A stretch of DNA of 64,000 nt from Phytoseiulus persimilis. Its lineage: Eukaryota > Arthropoda > Arachnida > Mesostigmata > Phytoseiidae. The DNA lies in contig CM075102.1 of the NCBI GenBank assembly GCA_037576195.1, forward strand, positions 35,894,745 through 35,958,744, in the 5' to 3' direction. The position numbers and the translations under genes were made by a program. The notes beneath the pieces were generated by a model that was not told the DNA's origin, searched no databases, and worked only from the letters and a program-made list of their open reading frames with translations. This document shows positions 49,437-61,275 of the stretch, in pieces. Every line of letters begins with the position of its first letter. Position 1 is the first letter of the stretch.

Positions 49437-52400
49437 CAGCCGCCGTCATTTTTGGTTTTGTTGAGCTCATCTGCAGTTTTCCGCAGATTTCGGGAGACAA
49501 ACAGTGTTTGTCTAGAAGCCAGTCACCAAATCAGCCGGAGCCGCGAAAGTTCTCAGGGCTCAGGAATAGATGGGAGATGATACGGTGCTCGACACGAGCC
49601 CAAGCTCCCGAGTTTCCCGGTTCGCTGGGCGGGGAAGAGGACCGGCGAACGGAAAGGACAGAAATGCGGTCGAGACTTGACAATACGTGCGAAACTGGCG
49701 TTGTTCGAACATTGGATTACCATCGCCCATAGCACATCCCACAGCCATAAGGCTCGGTGACTCTACATACCTTCGACCCAAAGCTTTTCGAGATCATTTT
49801 CGATGTGAACGGATTTTAGTCCTATGCAGAACGCAGCCAGAACGAGAAGTCCGACGAAAAGAGTTTTTCCCGCATTCCTCTGAATGCCGCTGCCGATGTC
49901 GTAAAGATGGCTCTGTAGCTGACTCCGAACCCAGAGAGAAGCTTGGTTCCCACTGGCCTTTTCCTGCAAACGATAACGCAAACATTTTAGAGCTTCGATA
50001 CTTTGAACAACAGACGTCACGGACGAAGTTCGACTCGTCACACGATGACTTCCGACAGGAAGTTTAGAAGCGAACCGGCACCCATGTCAGATCTTCCCTC
50101 GAATGCAACCGTGTCCCAGAAGAATCGAAAGACCTGATCTCGGAGAGCTCCGCACGGGAAGACCCTGCCGTTCCCAGCTGGAATGCTGCTCATCGGACTC
50201 CATCCATGATTAAAACGATGATGCCGAGCCCAAAACCCAGAACACGTGAGCTGCGCGGGGCGAAGAGTGTCAACAAGTGAACCCTATCACCCTTTCGGAT
50301 TTCAATGTTCGTCACGTCATAACGTCATTGGCGTTCGTTGCTCAGCGGACGTCGTTCGCAATAGGAGGCGCCAGACTGCTTGACTGGCCAGCTCCACTGT
50401 CAGAGAGTTGATGTCTCCATCTAAAGTTGCGTGCCGCGCTTGAGCACCCGTTCCCTCACTAGCTGTTGCCGACGCTGCCGCCGAGGCAGCTCACAGGCAT
50501 GCCGGTGAGATTGCCGGCTCACCGTTGGAGAAAGGCCTCGTCGTCCGCATACATACATGACTCCGCTTACGGTGGCTCCCCTGGAGTCAATAGATAGCAT
50601 CTTCTGGTTTTTAGTGCCACATTTCGAAGAAGAAGCGCTCCTGGCGCACTGCAAACTTAATCATAAACCTCAGCTGATGGAAATCTCGTCTCGTGACAAC
50701 CTAATACCCGCGTGAGTCACCGGCGCACAATGCCTTCGCTCGGTCAAAATCGAGAGAGTGTCGTACGGCCGTCGCCTGATACAGCGAAAACGACGATCCA
50801 GCGAGTTCGAAAGTAGTGAACCGAGTAAATGAAGACGGAGAAGAAAAGCTATTCAAAGAATGTCCGGGAGACATATGGAATAAACAAAGACAAAGTGAGG
50901 CCGGACAGGTCGGTCACAGAGCTCCCTCAAGTACAAATGGATGAAAGAAGACATAGACCAAATGCTATTGCGGTCTTGTCGCGGCGTGAAGTCGGACCAC
51001 TTCACACCGTGATGCCTCTATCTCGGCCGGGGGTTGTCTCGACCAGGAGAGAAGAGAATGAATGCCCCTTCTGGGAACGGTGCTTGCCTGCCTGCCGATC
51101 GACCGACTGCCTGGTTGGCCGGTCGGCTCACTCCGAGCGACCGGCGGACCTAGCAAGCGGCCGATCGGCCACCCAACTCGGAGACGAAGTAGAAGACGCA
51201 GAGGCCGTAGTTGTTGTTGCTGCTGCTACCGCGGCGGCCGCCGTCGACGACGACACCACCGCCGCCGCCATCATCCATTCCCTTTTCTTCTATTTCTTTC
51301 TCCATGAACTACACTCGCGCGGACGCCTCGTCGTCGTTTTCGGTATTAACTCACTCGCGCCACTCCTGTCGAAGCTGCCGAAGTCAGAGCGCCGGTCAGC
51401 TCGTCCGCCCGCCTGCCCGCAACCGAGCTTCGGGAACCCAATGAACAACACCATCGCCAACATCACCAACTCGCCACGGCGAGAGATGACTTCATTAGAG
51501 CCGCTTTAAACTGCCCCGTATCCAACAATGGCAACCGCTTCGTTCCGCTTTGGCATCAGAGGCAAGATACTCAGAGCTGCAAACTCAGCGATCGGAATAA
51601 CGGTCGTGACGGTCACGACTCAAAATTGATTCCATTTGGTCCGTCATCTCAACACGACAAGTGTCTAGATCGCGTTGTCACTCGGGAATTTGCCTCATGG
51701 GACGACGCCGATTCTTGGGTGGTGAAAATGTGCGCCACGAGGCTCAAAGAAACGCTCGGAACACAGTTAAGGATTTCAACTCAGTTCTCGACACGAGATG
51801 GAATCGGGGGGGGGAGCTCAAAACACTCGTTGTTGTTCTCCATTATTCGGAACGGCACATGGTCAGGGATTCCAGAGATCTTCGCACATGTTCGATCCTT
51901 ATCCACTCCAGACGAGCTCCAGCAGAGGTCTCAATACGCGCCGAGCGTTTCTTCAACGACAAATAACTGCATCGGTTGCGTCTTCGTCTGGTGGCTGATC
52001 GATCGTGAGCTCGGTCTCGAGGAGAAAGCTTCATGTCGGTGGAGCTCTGAAGCCGCTCGATGGTTTGCGAAAGAGGAACGAAAACAGAACTGCCCCAGGC
52101 GTGCTGTACGAGCGACTCTGTTTTTTCTCTTTTTTCCAGGGGCCTCCTGCTCGAATCAGTATTAGGTGGTTCACTGAGCGACTCGCTGAACGGAGCGAGT
52201 TTTCTTTGGTCCAGGAAACCATGTGGAAACTCCCGCTCGAGACTTTACAGCCATAAGAACAGCAGTGATCATGGTTTTCGCAGAAACGAGTTCGCTTGGA
52301 TCCGGAATCATAAACCGAGCCGACGAACAACCTGCCAGCTTTCCAGCTTGCTAAATATCTGCAGCCCTATGAACCAAATGCCGTTCGAGTGAGATACTCG

Positions 52401-53329
52401 ATCCGCGGCAGTAAATGTCTGTCCTCCCGATTCCGGTGAACAGGCGCTCACGGCGGATGGACTGAAAGGCGGTGTACTCGATCCTCTCGAGGACTTCAAA
52501 GCAAACTTGAGAACATCGAAAACCGTTTCAATTCCACCGCCGCCTTGCCGCCGCCTCCACGCTAATTAGAACCACCATGAGAAACGCCGACGCGCTGCGA
52601 CCAAAGTCAGGTTATAACTTCAACCAGATCTCTCCTCGAGCCATAAACAGGTGGAGGACGAAGGGCCCGGCATCGATCGGAACGGGTTTCGACGAGCTTG
52701 AAATCCGAAACTCCTCCACGAAGAGTAACAGGAAGAGCTCCGTGGACTCGAGCCCTTCCAGTTTTGCTCGTCAGTATCTGACCGCAGAAGTCCTCGGAGG
52801 ATCAGATGACGTCTCACACACGTTCGGGATCTCGACTGGATATCGAAAGCTCATCCCTGGTTCGAGGAGGAGATATTGTATGAGTTGGACTCCATCGAGT
52901 TGCATACGAACTTCGCACCGCGATGCTGTCCGTTCTGCGAGACCACATCGACCTCTCGCCCGAGCCATACAGAGATTCGAGAGTTCACCTCGTCCGACAA
53001 TCAGTTGAGGGAAATCTTCCACAAGGTCGGATTCTGTGGGGATTCATGAGCTCTTGAGGCGATTCGCGACAAGAGACAAACCTACGCATTGCTGTCGCTT
53101 CGCCCTAGCACTGGTTTTCATCGCGAACTTCGCATTCGAGATGACCGAACACGCGCCTGCCGGAGTTTCGTACCTTTTTTATGCATCTGTACGCAGTATA
53201 AGCATCTACCCAGCTGGTCCTATGGAGAAGATCGAACTCGACACCGTCGACAGAGTGCCGGTTGATCAGATTTGACAGTGTATCGTTGCTTGTGGAGCTC
53301 ATCTTCGCAGCCCGCCGCACGAAACACAT
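37235..53329 (-). CDS. ptc: Patched, hedgehog receptor
   Basis: Twelve-helix membrane protein of the RND family that binds Hedgehog and represses Smoothened by sterol transport (family knowledge). Eight exons: 53329-53174, 49963-49771, 45705-45510, 45425-44366, 43318-42508, 40346-40090, 39985-39363, 37937-37235, all GT-AG and in phase, giving 1332 aa (Drosophila 1286). Exon 1 carries the N-terminal RTSWVDA motif; exon 2 the first helix (FVGLLVLAAFCIGLKS); exon 4 the first extracellular domain (ITPLDCFWEGSKLL-like, GYMERPCLNP, LTGGCYG) and start of the sterol-sensing domain; exon 5 IPIPALRIFSLQAAILL and the GGLPDFW motif; exon 7 helices 8-12; exon 8 the tail with TITEEP, IVVEPEITVETT and KVTTTAKVKVEV-type motifs shared with Drosophila. 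In helix 4 the usual GVDD/GVDH is GING (512-515), while helix 10 keeps GVDF (Asp at about 1044). Introns 1 and 2 are about 3.2 and 4.1 kb. I chose the first ATG; Met10 is possible. Confidence 0.97.
38901..38919. repeat. TCCG tetranucleotide repeat
   Basis: Four and three-quarter TCCG units within the last large intron of patched. Similar four-base NNCG/NNGC-type tracts recur near 46.46, 48.39 and 61.2 kb. Confidence 0.75.
45706..49770. other. Patched intron 2, no gene seen
   Basis: A 4.06-kb intron. It holds a (TC)13 microsatellite and tetranucleotide-rich stretches near 46.46 and 48.39 kb. Open frames are short and unconvincing. In other animals large patched introns hold enhancers, including Gli/Ci sites; I did not see an exact consensus I would call. 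Confidence 0.5.
49406..49431. repeat. (TC)13 microsatellite
   Basis: Twenty-six bases of uninterrupted TC dinucleotides in patched intron 2. Confidence 0.95.
51205..51272. repeat. Mixed trinucleotide-rich tract
   Basis: Successive GTT, GCT, GCC, GAC and CCG trinucleotides. On the minus strand it would read as Ala/Ser/Thr runs after an ATG, but no continuation with a recognisable protein exists. Confidence 0.7.
52810..53049 (+). CDS. Open frame without a start, antisense within patched intron 1
   Basis: Seventy-nine codons open on the plus strand ending at a TGA at 53047-53049. The translation has a plausible composition (for example AHPWFEEEILYELDSIEL) and a CCPFC cysteine cluster, yet there is no early ATG and no good acceptor at its left edge; a TGA precedes it directly. 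It could be a remnant of a gene or element or a chance frame. No family recognised. Confidence 0.2.
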   Translation, partial: RLTHVRDLDWISKAHPWFEEEILYELDSIELHTNFAPRCCPFCETTSTSRPSHTEIREFTSSDNQLREIFHKVGFCGDS

Positions 53330-54818
53330 AATCCGTTAGCGAAACCACACATGTCACAAAATCACCACACTAGTCGAGACTAGACGCGTCACGCACGGGA
53401 CAGGTTCATTCTATTCTGTGATTTGACGCATTCGTTCTGCTCGATGTCGCTAGATCCAACTCGGAATCCGCTCTGGGATCTGTTCGACCGGCCGTGAGCA
53501 CGCTGTCAACACTGACTCTCAAGGAAAGGCTCCGTCAGTCGGTGGGTCGGTCATGTAGTGAGCAAAGTTGAACTGCACTGGCGCTGCCACGAGCAACTTA
53601 TCACAACGAGTCGACGAAGTGTGTCCGTTCGAAATGGTTCGTACGGTGCAGCTAGCTGCCAGTAAGCGCTCCAGCGACCTAACGCACTAGTGGCTCGTAG
53701 AAACTGGTGAGGGGAAACGGCGCTCGCTTACTCTATGTACTCATAGATGGCGCTGCTCGTGCTCAACAAACCCCGCCTATTTACGACGTCGACGACGATT
53801 TGAAATGTTGGCGGTCGTCATCGACCACCAAAGAAGAAATTTGGTTGGTCGCTCGCTCGCTCGAACGTGGGTCCGGGGTCCGGGGCCGGACATCGATAGT
53901 CGGGATAGCATCGATAACGCCGAAAACAGCGAAAGCAGCCAACGAAGTCGCCTCCCCAGCTAACGAGCCGGCGGGCAACCGGCGGAAAGTGAACTCCGCG
54001 CGCTTTTCACCCTTCGAGGATGAGGCTCTTCCTAAACGATTTGAAGCATGACTGATTCGTGTTCGCGTGTCGCTCATGGGATCTTAATTCTAGTTGATCT
54101 CCTCGCTGATCTCTTGTTCAGAAGAACTCTAGAAAAGGGGGCGCTGAGCATATAGTCTGATGGAGAATATCCAAAAAACATACGTTGTTTGCCAAGCATG
54201 CAGAACAGGCGGGGCAAAACCCGAGCCGAGATTTCGATTCGTTCCTGCAACTGTGCCTGCAGTGCTGGAGCGCATTTGCTGGTCCCGAGCAAGCTGGCAA
54301 GACCCACAAACGTGAACCCGGATTTTCCGGTCCGGACTGTTGGCTCCTCAAGGCAGAGCAGGCCGCTCCAAGAAGATCGTCCGAGTCGAAAGACTTCTCT
54401 TTGACGGTCGATTCTATCGTAACATCCAGACAACTGGTAGGGCATGGCTGGAGAGATACACATATTCCCCATCTCGTTCGGATCATGTTCCAGCACGGAG
54501 ACCAGAGTGTTACAGAAAGATATTTTCGTGTTGGAATCGGCTTCCGATCGCCGAATTTTGGAGGACTGCCCTAGGCACGGGAATTATTCTTCTACATCGC
54601 TAGCTGCTATGTGCTGGACATGTGCTGCCCTCTGGGCTGATCGCTTCCAAGTAGGTCCCACGCGGCGCGCTCAAACGTTGTGCCATGATCAAGCGCGAGA
54701 GCAGAACAGTGAACGAGAGCGAATTCTATGTGCCAAAGAAACTTGCGTGAGGCTCTTCACTCTCGTGGCTTCAAGATTTACGGAAGCTTTGATCGTTCCC
54801 TTCTTGTTTCCTGGGAAA

Positions 54819-55133
54819 TCAGAGAAGTTCTCGAACGACTCGTGGAGCTGTTATCGTTGGAGAATTGAATTCGATCGAAATTCGAGACTCGTCAAAATCC
54901 ATATCGTCCTCGATGGGATACTCAAGTTCATAATCCTTGATCGTCTGGTCATGGTTCCGCGCCCTCCTTGCCAGTAACAAGCTAGGACACTCGAAGAACC
55001 AGCCTCCATCAGACTGACTTCTGAGCTCATTGTGAGATGTGATGGAGTTTCGTCGGAGAGAACGAAAGAAATTCCATCGCAGGCATTTTGGAGCAACGGC
55101 CTTGAGCGCATATTTTGTCGAGGGTGGTCGTTG
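54819..55133 (-). CDS. Unrecognised coding-like open frame
   Basis: A minus-strand frame of 104 codons, open from 55133 to a stop at 54819-54821 and lacking a useful ATG. Its second half is strongly acidic and protein-like (DYELEYPIEDDMDFDESRIS) and reads like a cytoplasmic tail. An acceptor-like CTCAG lies inside the frame near 55024, so the true terminal exon may begin there. A different frame just upstream (from 55218) starts MRIDSHSSLLLFILMFP, which resembles a signal peptide, but I could not connect them in phase. No family recognised. Confidence 0.25.
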   Translation of the reverse strand, partial: QRPPSTKYALKAVAPKCLRWNFFRSLRRNSITSHNELRSQSDGGWFFECPSLLLARRARNHDQTIKDYELEYPIEDDMDFDESRISIEFNSPTITAPRVVRELL

Positions 55134-55913
55134 TCACAGTCGTCGTGGTGCTCGACGGCCGGCTCATGGGAAACATCAAAATAAACAGAAGCAGCGAGGA
55201 GTGGCTATCGATCCGCAATCTCGAGGTTACTACTCCGCTGCGCGGGGAGTAGGCAGTATCTCTGGAATCAGAGCCGAACGAAACGGACGGACCTCTGCGG
55301 TGCGATGTTCAAATGAAGTCGAATCGAGGCTCGGGTCCTTTCGCATGAAGCTGTGTGAGGTCCGAAGGCGACGCCGGCAGCAGCTCCCCATGTTCAACAG
55401 ACCCAGCTTGAAGCCGAGGTTCGAAAACATTGTCTAAGTAAATTAGACAGCAGCAAGCGTGCCGGATTTATCCCGAACGCCCTGTGGGTGGCTCCAGTCT
55501 ACAGTCTGCCGACCCAGCGCGTTACAATATTGCCAGCTAAGCTCACTTTAGCCAGATCGATGGACGGATGGCGCGAGTTTACAGAATAGAATCAATGACT
55601 CTATCAGACGCAGGCCGAGGGAAGCCGGGCGAAAACCTACTTGGAGTTTCGGGAATGGCGTTCGGCGAGCCTTTCGAAGTTGTTCGTTGATTATGGACTC
55701 GCGAAGAGAGTCACCGGCGGAAGGAGGCAGTGGCGAAGGTTGCGTGAGTCCACTCCGGAAATGAAGAGAGACTCTCTACACTTCGCCGAAAACATACTCA
55801 CGAACGCGCCACACAGGCATCGTCACCGGGAGTCTATTTCTTCTAGATTCGGACTAATGATGCTCAACAGCGAACGGGTTGAATCTTTTGCAGAGCAACC
55901 GTCACCCGCGCGG

Positions 55914-55932
55914 CGGGGGGGAGGGGGGGGGC
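55914..55932. repeat. G-rich tract
   Basis: A near-homopolymer run of G broken by one A. Similar G runs occur at about 41638-41650. Simple sequence with quadruplex potential on the plus strand. Confidence 0.7.
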
Positions 55933-56207
55933 AGCAATGCGAAGACTCAACGGAGCGATTTTCGATTCGGTCAGCCTCGGATCGATCTCGATCAAGTTGT
56001 GAGGGCTCCGGAAACGGATTCGAACTGCTCACTGGAGGACAATACTTGACATTTTCTCTTATGTCGAGCGCAACCATGACCTGCGGCTCTCAGATATTCC
56101 GAAAGCGACGTTAGAACCGTCGCGGGAGCAGAAAATGAGCTTTGCCTCTCGGAGCTCGGATTGCCATTACGCTCTTGAGCTGGTCGATCGCCGATGGCTG
56201 CTGTCAT

Positions 56208-56240
56208 AAAAAAAATGAGCCTTAGAAGGCCTCGGGCGGC
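56208..56240 (-). terminator. Hairpin followed by T8 on the minus strand
   Basis: On the minus strand an inverted repeat GGCCTT-CT-AAGGC is followed by eight T residues. This is the form of a Pol III or intrinsic-type end. Just upstream is a GC-rich stretch with another short hairpin (GGGGGTAGCCCCC). I do not recognise a known RNA family (tRNA, U6, 7SK, SRP, RNase P, MRP were considered). Confidence 0.25.
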
Positions 56241-58152
56241 GGCAATAAGGCGCCCCTTTTTTGAGCTGACCGTGCTCGCCCTTTGACAAGACAGTTCGTC
56301 CGAGGGGGCTACCCCCCTTGACTTTGACGAGCCGGGGCCTCAAAAGGCACATGGAGAGCAATACTCTAATCAGATAACTGAGACAAAAGGTCTGACTGAG
56401 TCGGGCTGTTGACTGTACGAGTCTGTTCCCTTGACCACTCCGCTGCCGAACGATCCACCACGGGGACACCACTTCTCATGGACTCGAGCTCACAACCAGC
56501 CGAGCGGGTCGAGAGAGCAGGTGGTACAGGTTGCTCTCCGACACAATGATAAGATAGAATACGTTTGATACAGAAAAATGAAACCTGGCTCGAATTTTCG
56601 GGGACGTCTCTCGTGTGCTCGAGTAAAACTTCGCGAGTTCATCACCCCCTCAGGACGACTTGAATCTCTCGTGATCGAGAGGACTCCGCTTCGATTCTCC
56701 CGATAAGTTTCTTTTCCTCCCTGCCTACTGCCACTCGAAGTCTTGAATTCCTTTCAAGGGCTCAAATGGCCTGTGCAAAGCATTCTTTGACCGCCATTTA
56801 GTCATGGCCAGCATCTTTGGCAACGTTAATAAACGAGCGAGTTGTCGCTGCTGTCGTTCTTGAGGTTGTTCTCACACCTCCACTGTGACAGGTGTCTTTC
56901 GTGGGAGGTCTCAGACCTCCCACTTCGAACACTGGCCTCTCTATTCGAGCAGACTGTAAATCTCTTTTTTCTTGACTTCATCGGATGATTTTTAGAGCAG
57001 CAGCAGCCACAGCAGCGTATTCCCGGAATGCCTTCTTCTGCGCGTGGAGCCGAGCGACGTCTCAATCGGAGCTCTCATTCGAAGAAACACAAAGAACCTT
57101 CTTTTCGTGTCTTTCTGGAGTCTCGCGGATAAATGGATGAACGCTTTCTTTCGAAAGCCGCTCCTGCTCACTTGCCCGCTCAGAGTCGACCTTTATGACG
57201 ACCTCATCCCAGCCAATTGGAGAGATCACTGCCAAGGATAGATAAGCTTAAGCCTCTGATGCACGGTGTTGATGGATTATTGCTATTTTATCTGCGGGAC
57301 GAGATGTTGGGTAAGATGTGAATCTCCGAGTGCGCTTGAGTACAGTGTACGCGGCGTTTCACGCTCGGTTCTTCTGATGACGTCTGTTCATTCGTGAGAT
57401 AGCTTCACTTTGCAGATACGAACTCCTGTGTCGGGTGCCTGAACCTTCTGAGGTTAACAGCCTCACTGCAGAGTTGAATCCGCATAATGGCGATAGCGGA
57501 ACATATTCCGTTTTCCGAAAGAAATATGCTCCAGGCTCGTGCTGCGGAAGTGCAGCTGCGCGGAATCCGGGATCGGCAAGTGTTCTCGGATCGGGACACT
57601 CAATGAAGACAACCAAAACTTCTCTCAAAAGGAGCTAAAGCTTTCAGTAGAAAACGTTTCGAGAACTCCTCGCAGGTCGAATCTCTGGTTTGGAACCTGG
57701 GCTGGGAGCCTGAGAGGCTTAGAAGCTAAAGACCGGGAAGCTCACGGCGTGTGCTATGGCCCGTTCTGAAATGAAGCCCTTCCAACGCTCCGACCAAATA
57801 TACCGCAGATGTCCTGCCGGAGATGAAAACGACTTTTTTTCAGTTTCCCAGGTGAATAGCAATCGAGAGTCCCATTGCACAAGGTTCGCGTTTGTCGGGA
57901 TCGAGATTCTGAACCAGTTCTCTATACATTTCTCCTGTCGAGCGCAGATAGCCTACCGCAGCGCTCAATCCCGGGAACAAAATCTTTTCGCGATTGTCAC
58001 CTGCATGGCACACGTTGCATCGAGACACTGGTTCAAATCGATACGGTTTCTTGTCAGGAACCGACTCGCTTGAACAGGGGAGCCCGAAAACCGGAGCCGT
58101 ATTGGTTTGAGGGTGTACGAACTCAGAGTAGGAGTTTGTACGTGGAACATAC

Positions 58153-58674
58153 CTGTAGGATGTGGAGTAAACGAGCAGGACTGACAGAAACTTGATGTGC
58201 CCGAGCTGCAGACACAATTCTGATCCGGTCATCATCTCGATCATAGAAAATTGTTGATTCAACCGGATCTGCCGGAGCCATATCCGATTGCCGTGCCGAG
58301 GCAGTCTGACAAGTCTGGATCACCACTACCTTGCCACTCGGAACTCACTGCACTGGAAGAAAACAGAGGCCTTCCAACAGTCTGATCCAGTCCTAAGTTT
58401 CAGGTTTGTGTGAGATGCCACACGACACTGATACGTAGAAGACGTAAAACACGGCCATGGAAAACGCGGACTTCGTCAGTCAGCCAGCCCTGTCTGGGCT
58501 TCGATGAAGTCTTCGAAGTCGTGTGTGGTCCGGGGAGGAGCTAAGTGGTGAGAGGGACTGCGAGGGACCGGGGAGCCAACTAGTATTCGTTGTGTTCCGT
58601 CTCTCTGTCATTGTTGTGGGGAGTTCGTCTACCTTGCGGTCCGCCTGGCAACAGCGCATGAGCAGGTCGCACAT
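58153..58674 (-). CDS. Possible 5' part of an unrecognised gene (two exons)
   Basis: Exon 58674-58633 starts with an ATG and reads MCDLLMRCCQADRK, with almost all codons ending in C or G and a GTAGAC donor. A second exon 58305-58153 (acceptor TTGTCAG, donor GTATGT) continues in phase for 51 codons, with the stretch TIFYDRDDDRIRIVSAARA. Together they give 65 aa. The next exon is unclear: a coding-like frame lies further along at 57846-58060 (STGEMYRELVQNL, with a CNVCHAGD cysteine motif upstream) but is in an incompatible phase. I do not recognise the family. Confidence 0.3.
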
Positions 58675-61194
58675 GATAGTGCATGCCGGCCTAACCTAGT
58701 CCGGAATAGGCTAGCCTGATAGACGGTTCACGGGGAACAAGCATTTAGACTACGAAGTTTACGCGAAGACGAGACTCGTAGGAAGCTTAATGTAAACATC
58801 AACCGCGACAAGCTAGCCTACTGGCCAAGCGCTCGCATACCGACTCGGAGAGCAGTTGGCGACCACCCCGGAGAGGATCACGTAAGACGCAAGTCACCGC
58901 ACGTTATCGATCACGCCGACCTATGCTCGTGACAGCGTAACTTTTCCTTGCCATCCTCCCAGTGTTCCGATTTCGCTCGGCGCGATCGGCTGCAGCAGCG
59001 ACAGGTAAAATGACGCCAACAAGTGTGCCCCTGAGTTTGACATTTCGGAGCGGCACCGGGGAACGGTTCCGCCAACCAACCGGCGGCACACGCCCGACAC
59101 GCTGAGCTTGCCCCTCCATAAATGGTTTAGTGGGTGGTGGTTGTTGCTTGAGCGGTGGTGGTGCGCACCGCATTAACATTGACCTGTGCCTCCTATTTGG
59201 AGGGCATTTACGACAACGGTCCATGGTCGAAGCAGACGCTGCCGCCGCCGCAACCGTGGCCGCTCACTCTTCACTCACTGGTACGGACGTTTTCTCTCGT
59301 TTTCCGTCAGACCACCGACGTAGAAACGTCGACGACGACCGCATTCAGACCAGAGTAAGACCACCCGAGATCACTTTTTCCTCTCTATGTATTTTTTGCT
59401 TGCTTGCCCACTCGCTGGCTTTCTCGAGCGGCTTCCTTGTTTTTCAGCTTTCGTCGCTCTCCATCGGCTCGGCGTCTACTTCCCCACGAGCGCTCTCCGT
59501 CGTCCACGTCTCTCGAGGCCGGATCGTTCCTCACGTTGCGGCGAGCGCCTCCCTCTTCACTCTGATGGCGATCCCAAATACGCTTGACATCGTTTTCCGT
59601 GCGATCCGTCCCTCTCCCGAAAACCAGTTCCCTTCGAAGAATATTTTTGAGGTGAAGGAAAAAATCCAACGGCTCCTTCCTCCAAGGTTCGGAAAATTGG
59701 AGCCCACAGTAATCTCAGGAACATCTCTGCGACATAAGTTACAACCAAATACACAAGTGGTACTCAAACGATGTCTGGACGCCTCCCTCCAGCCATATCG
59801 GGGGCGGCCAAGCCATCTTGCAGCTCAGTTGCCCCGGTCGGGCTGCGCTCGTTTTCAATTTTTGCATCGAGCATTGCATGCAGCAAGTCTCCGATACGGA
59901 TTTCTGATTTGATAGAGTGGAGACGCGCGGAGTCGGGGAGTTGAAATTTCCATGGCTGAAAAACCCGTTCCACAGCGAACGGATTTTTCCGAAAATTCTC
60001 TGCGCCGCTCGAGAATCTTCGCGCACCTCCTGATGGACGCTGCCACTCATACGAACACTAGTGGCAGGTGGAATCTGACGCGATAGTTTGATGGGGTGCT
60101 TTCAGACGAGTCTCCAATGCATTGAGTTCGCAAGGTGGGAACCGAAGCGAACAGACGTATGAGTTGATGCAGAGATCACTTAGAGCGGTTGGAAAACTTG
60201 CAGGCGAAGGGGATGAGGCATTCGAATGGAGGAATTGGAGAAGTGTCACAAAACTCGTAGATCAGTAAGGACAGCTCGGGCCGCGAATTGATGCAGTCTG
60301 CTATCATGGAACTCTCGTGACAGCGCGATCTTCAAAAAGGAAGAAAATGTCGGCCGTCTCTCAGATTGAGAGGTCAAGCATTCGTTTTCATGGAAACGTT
60401 GTCTCCCTTTTCCAAACTTACTCGGAAAGTTTCGCCTGGTTCCACGGAGCGCCGCTTCCTCGCGAGCCGCTCTTGAAAATCGCCGATTTGGCGATCAAAG
60501 TGCGCGACTGTTGGGAGAGAGGGACCGGGGCGATTCCGGAGTGATGCGTGCAGTTAAGCGTCAATCGTGAGACAGGATGGCTCGATGAGAACTACCTGGT
60601 TGCAGAAGTCGCGACTTGAAACTCTCGGCAACGAGGTGGGATCGGGCTCCAAATCACAATTCCAGTCATCAAATTGTTCAACCGGAAGCTCATGTACATA
60701 TCGACTTGGCTCGGCGACTCATAACGCGGAATTTTCAACAGTAAGTGAAAAGAGTTCGCGGTCCGAATGTGACCAATCAGGAACCGTCTGCTATCGTGGT
60801 TCCCGAGATCTACGGGTTTTCATCGAGAATTTTCGGGGGATATGCTCGTAAGGTTCCCGGAGGGGTTCCACCACGATAACCTCATTCGCCCAGATCGGAG
60901 GAATAAGCTGCGTCGGATTCTAGTTTGCACCGGAAAGCCGCGTTGGAATTCCACATCGGAGCTCCGGTCAGAAGGAGCATCATTGTCGGGCGGAAGGACG
61001 CTCATCTGACCCGGAAGTCTTGTTCAGGATTTGCGCGCAGCTGACCTCCACTGGAACCGCCGAATTCGTCCGCTTCTGCTGGCAGCCATCAAGTAACGTT
61101 TGGTTTCTCGCAGCCGAAATAAATATTAAGCGCACTTGAAGGCATTTGTGAAACGGGGAATCCTCTCTATTCTTCCCAGGTGGTCGCCGAATCG

Positions 61195-61275
61195 TCGCCC
61201 GCTTGCCCGCCTGCTTGGCTGGATGACTGACTGAGGGACGGACTGACTGAGTGGCTGGCCGCTTGCCTGGACTGC
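61195..61275. repeat. Tetranucleotide-type repeat tract
   Basis: Imperfect CTGA, GACT, GCCC and GCTTG units resembling those near 5.94, 46.46 and 48.39 kb. Low-complexity DNA. Confidence 0.6.

Larger units (their letters stand above)
49964..53173. other. Patched intron 1
   Basis: A 3.2-kb intron between the short first exon and the exon with the first membrane helix. It contains a CTG/GCC/GAC trinucleotide-rich tract at about 51205-51272 and a plus-strand open frame at 52810-53049 treated separately. Confidence 0.55.

Noticed and set aside
54429-54575. QHGDQS motif read as a histidine acid phosphatase active site
   Set aside because: Both essential Arg residues are missing, no other part of the family is present, and the frame ends soon after.
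59130-59912. 260-codon plus-strand frame
   Set aside because: It is the longest unassigned frame, but composition changes along it, it has Ala and Ser/Arg runs and no family signature; it begins in low-complexity sequence. Not supported without transcripts.
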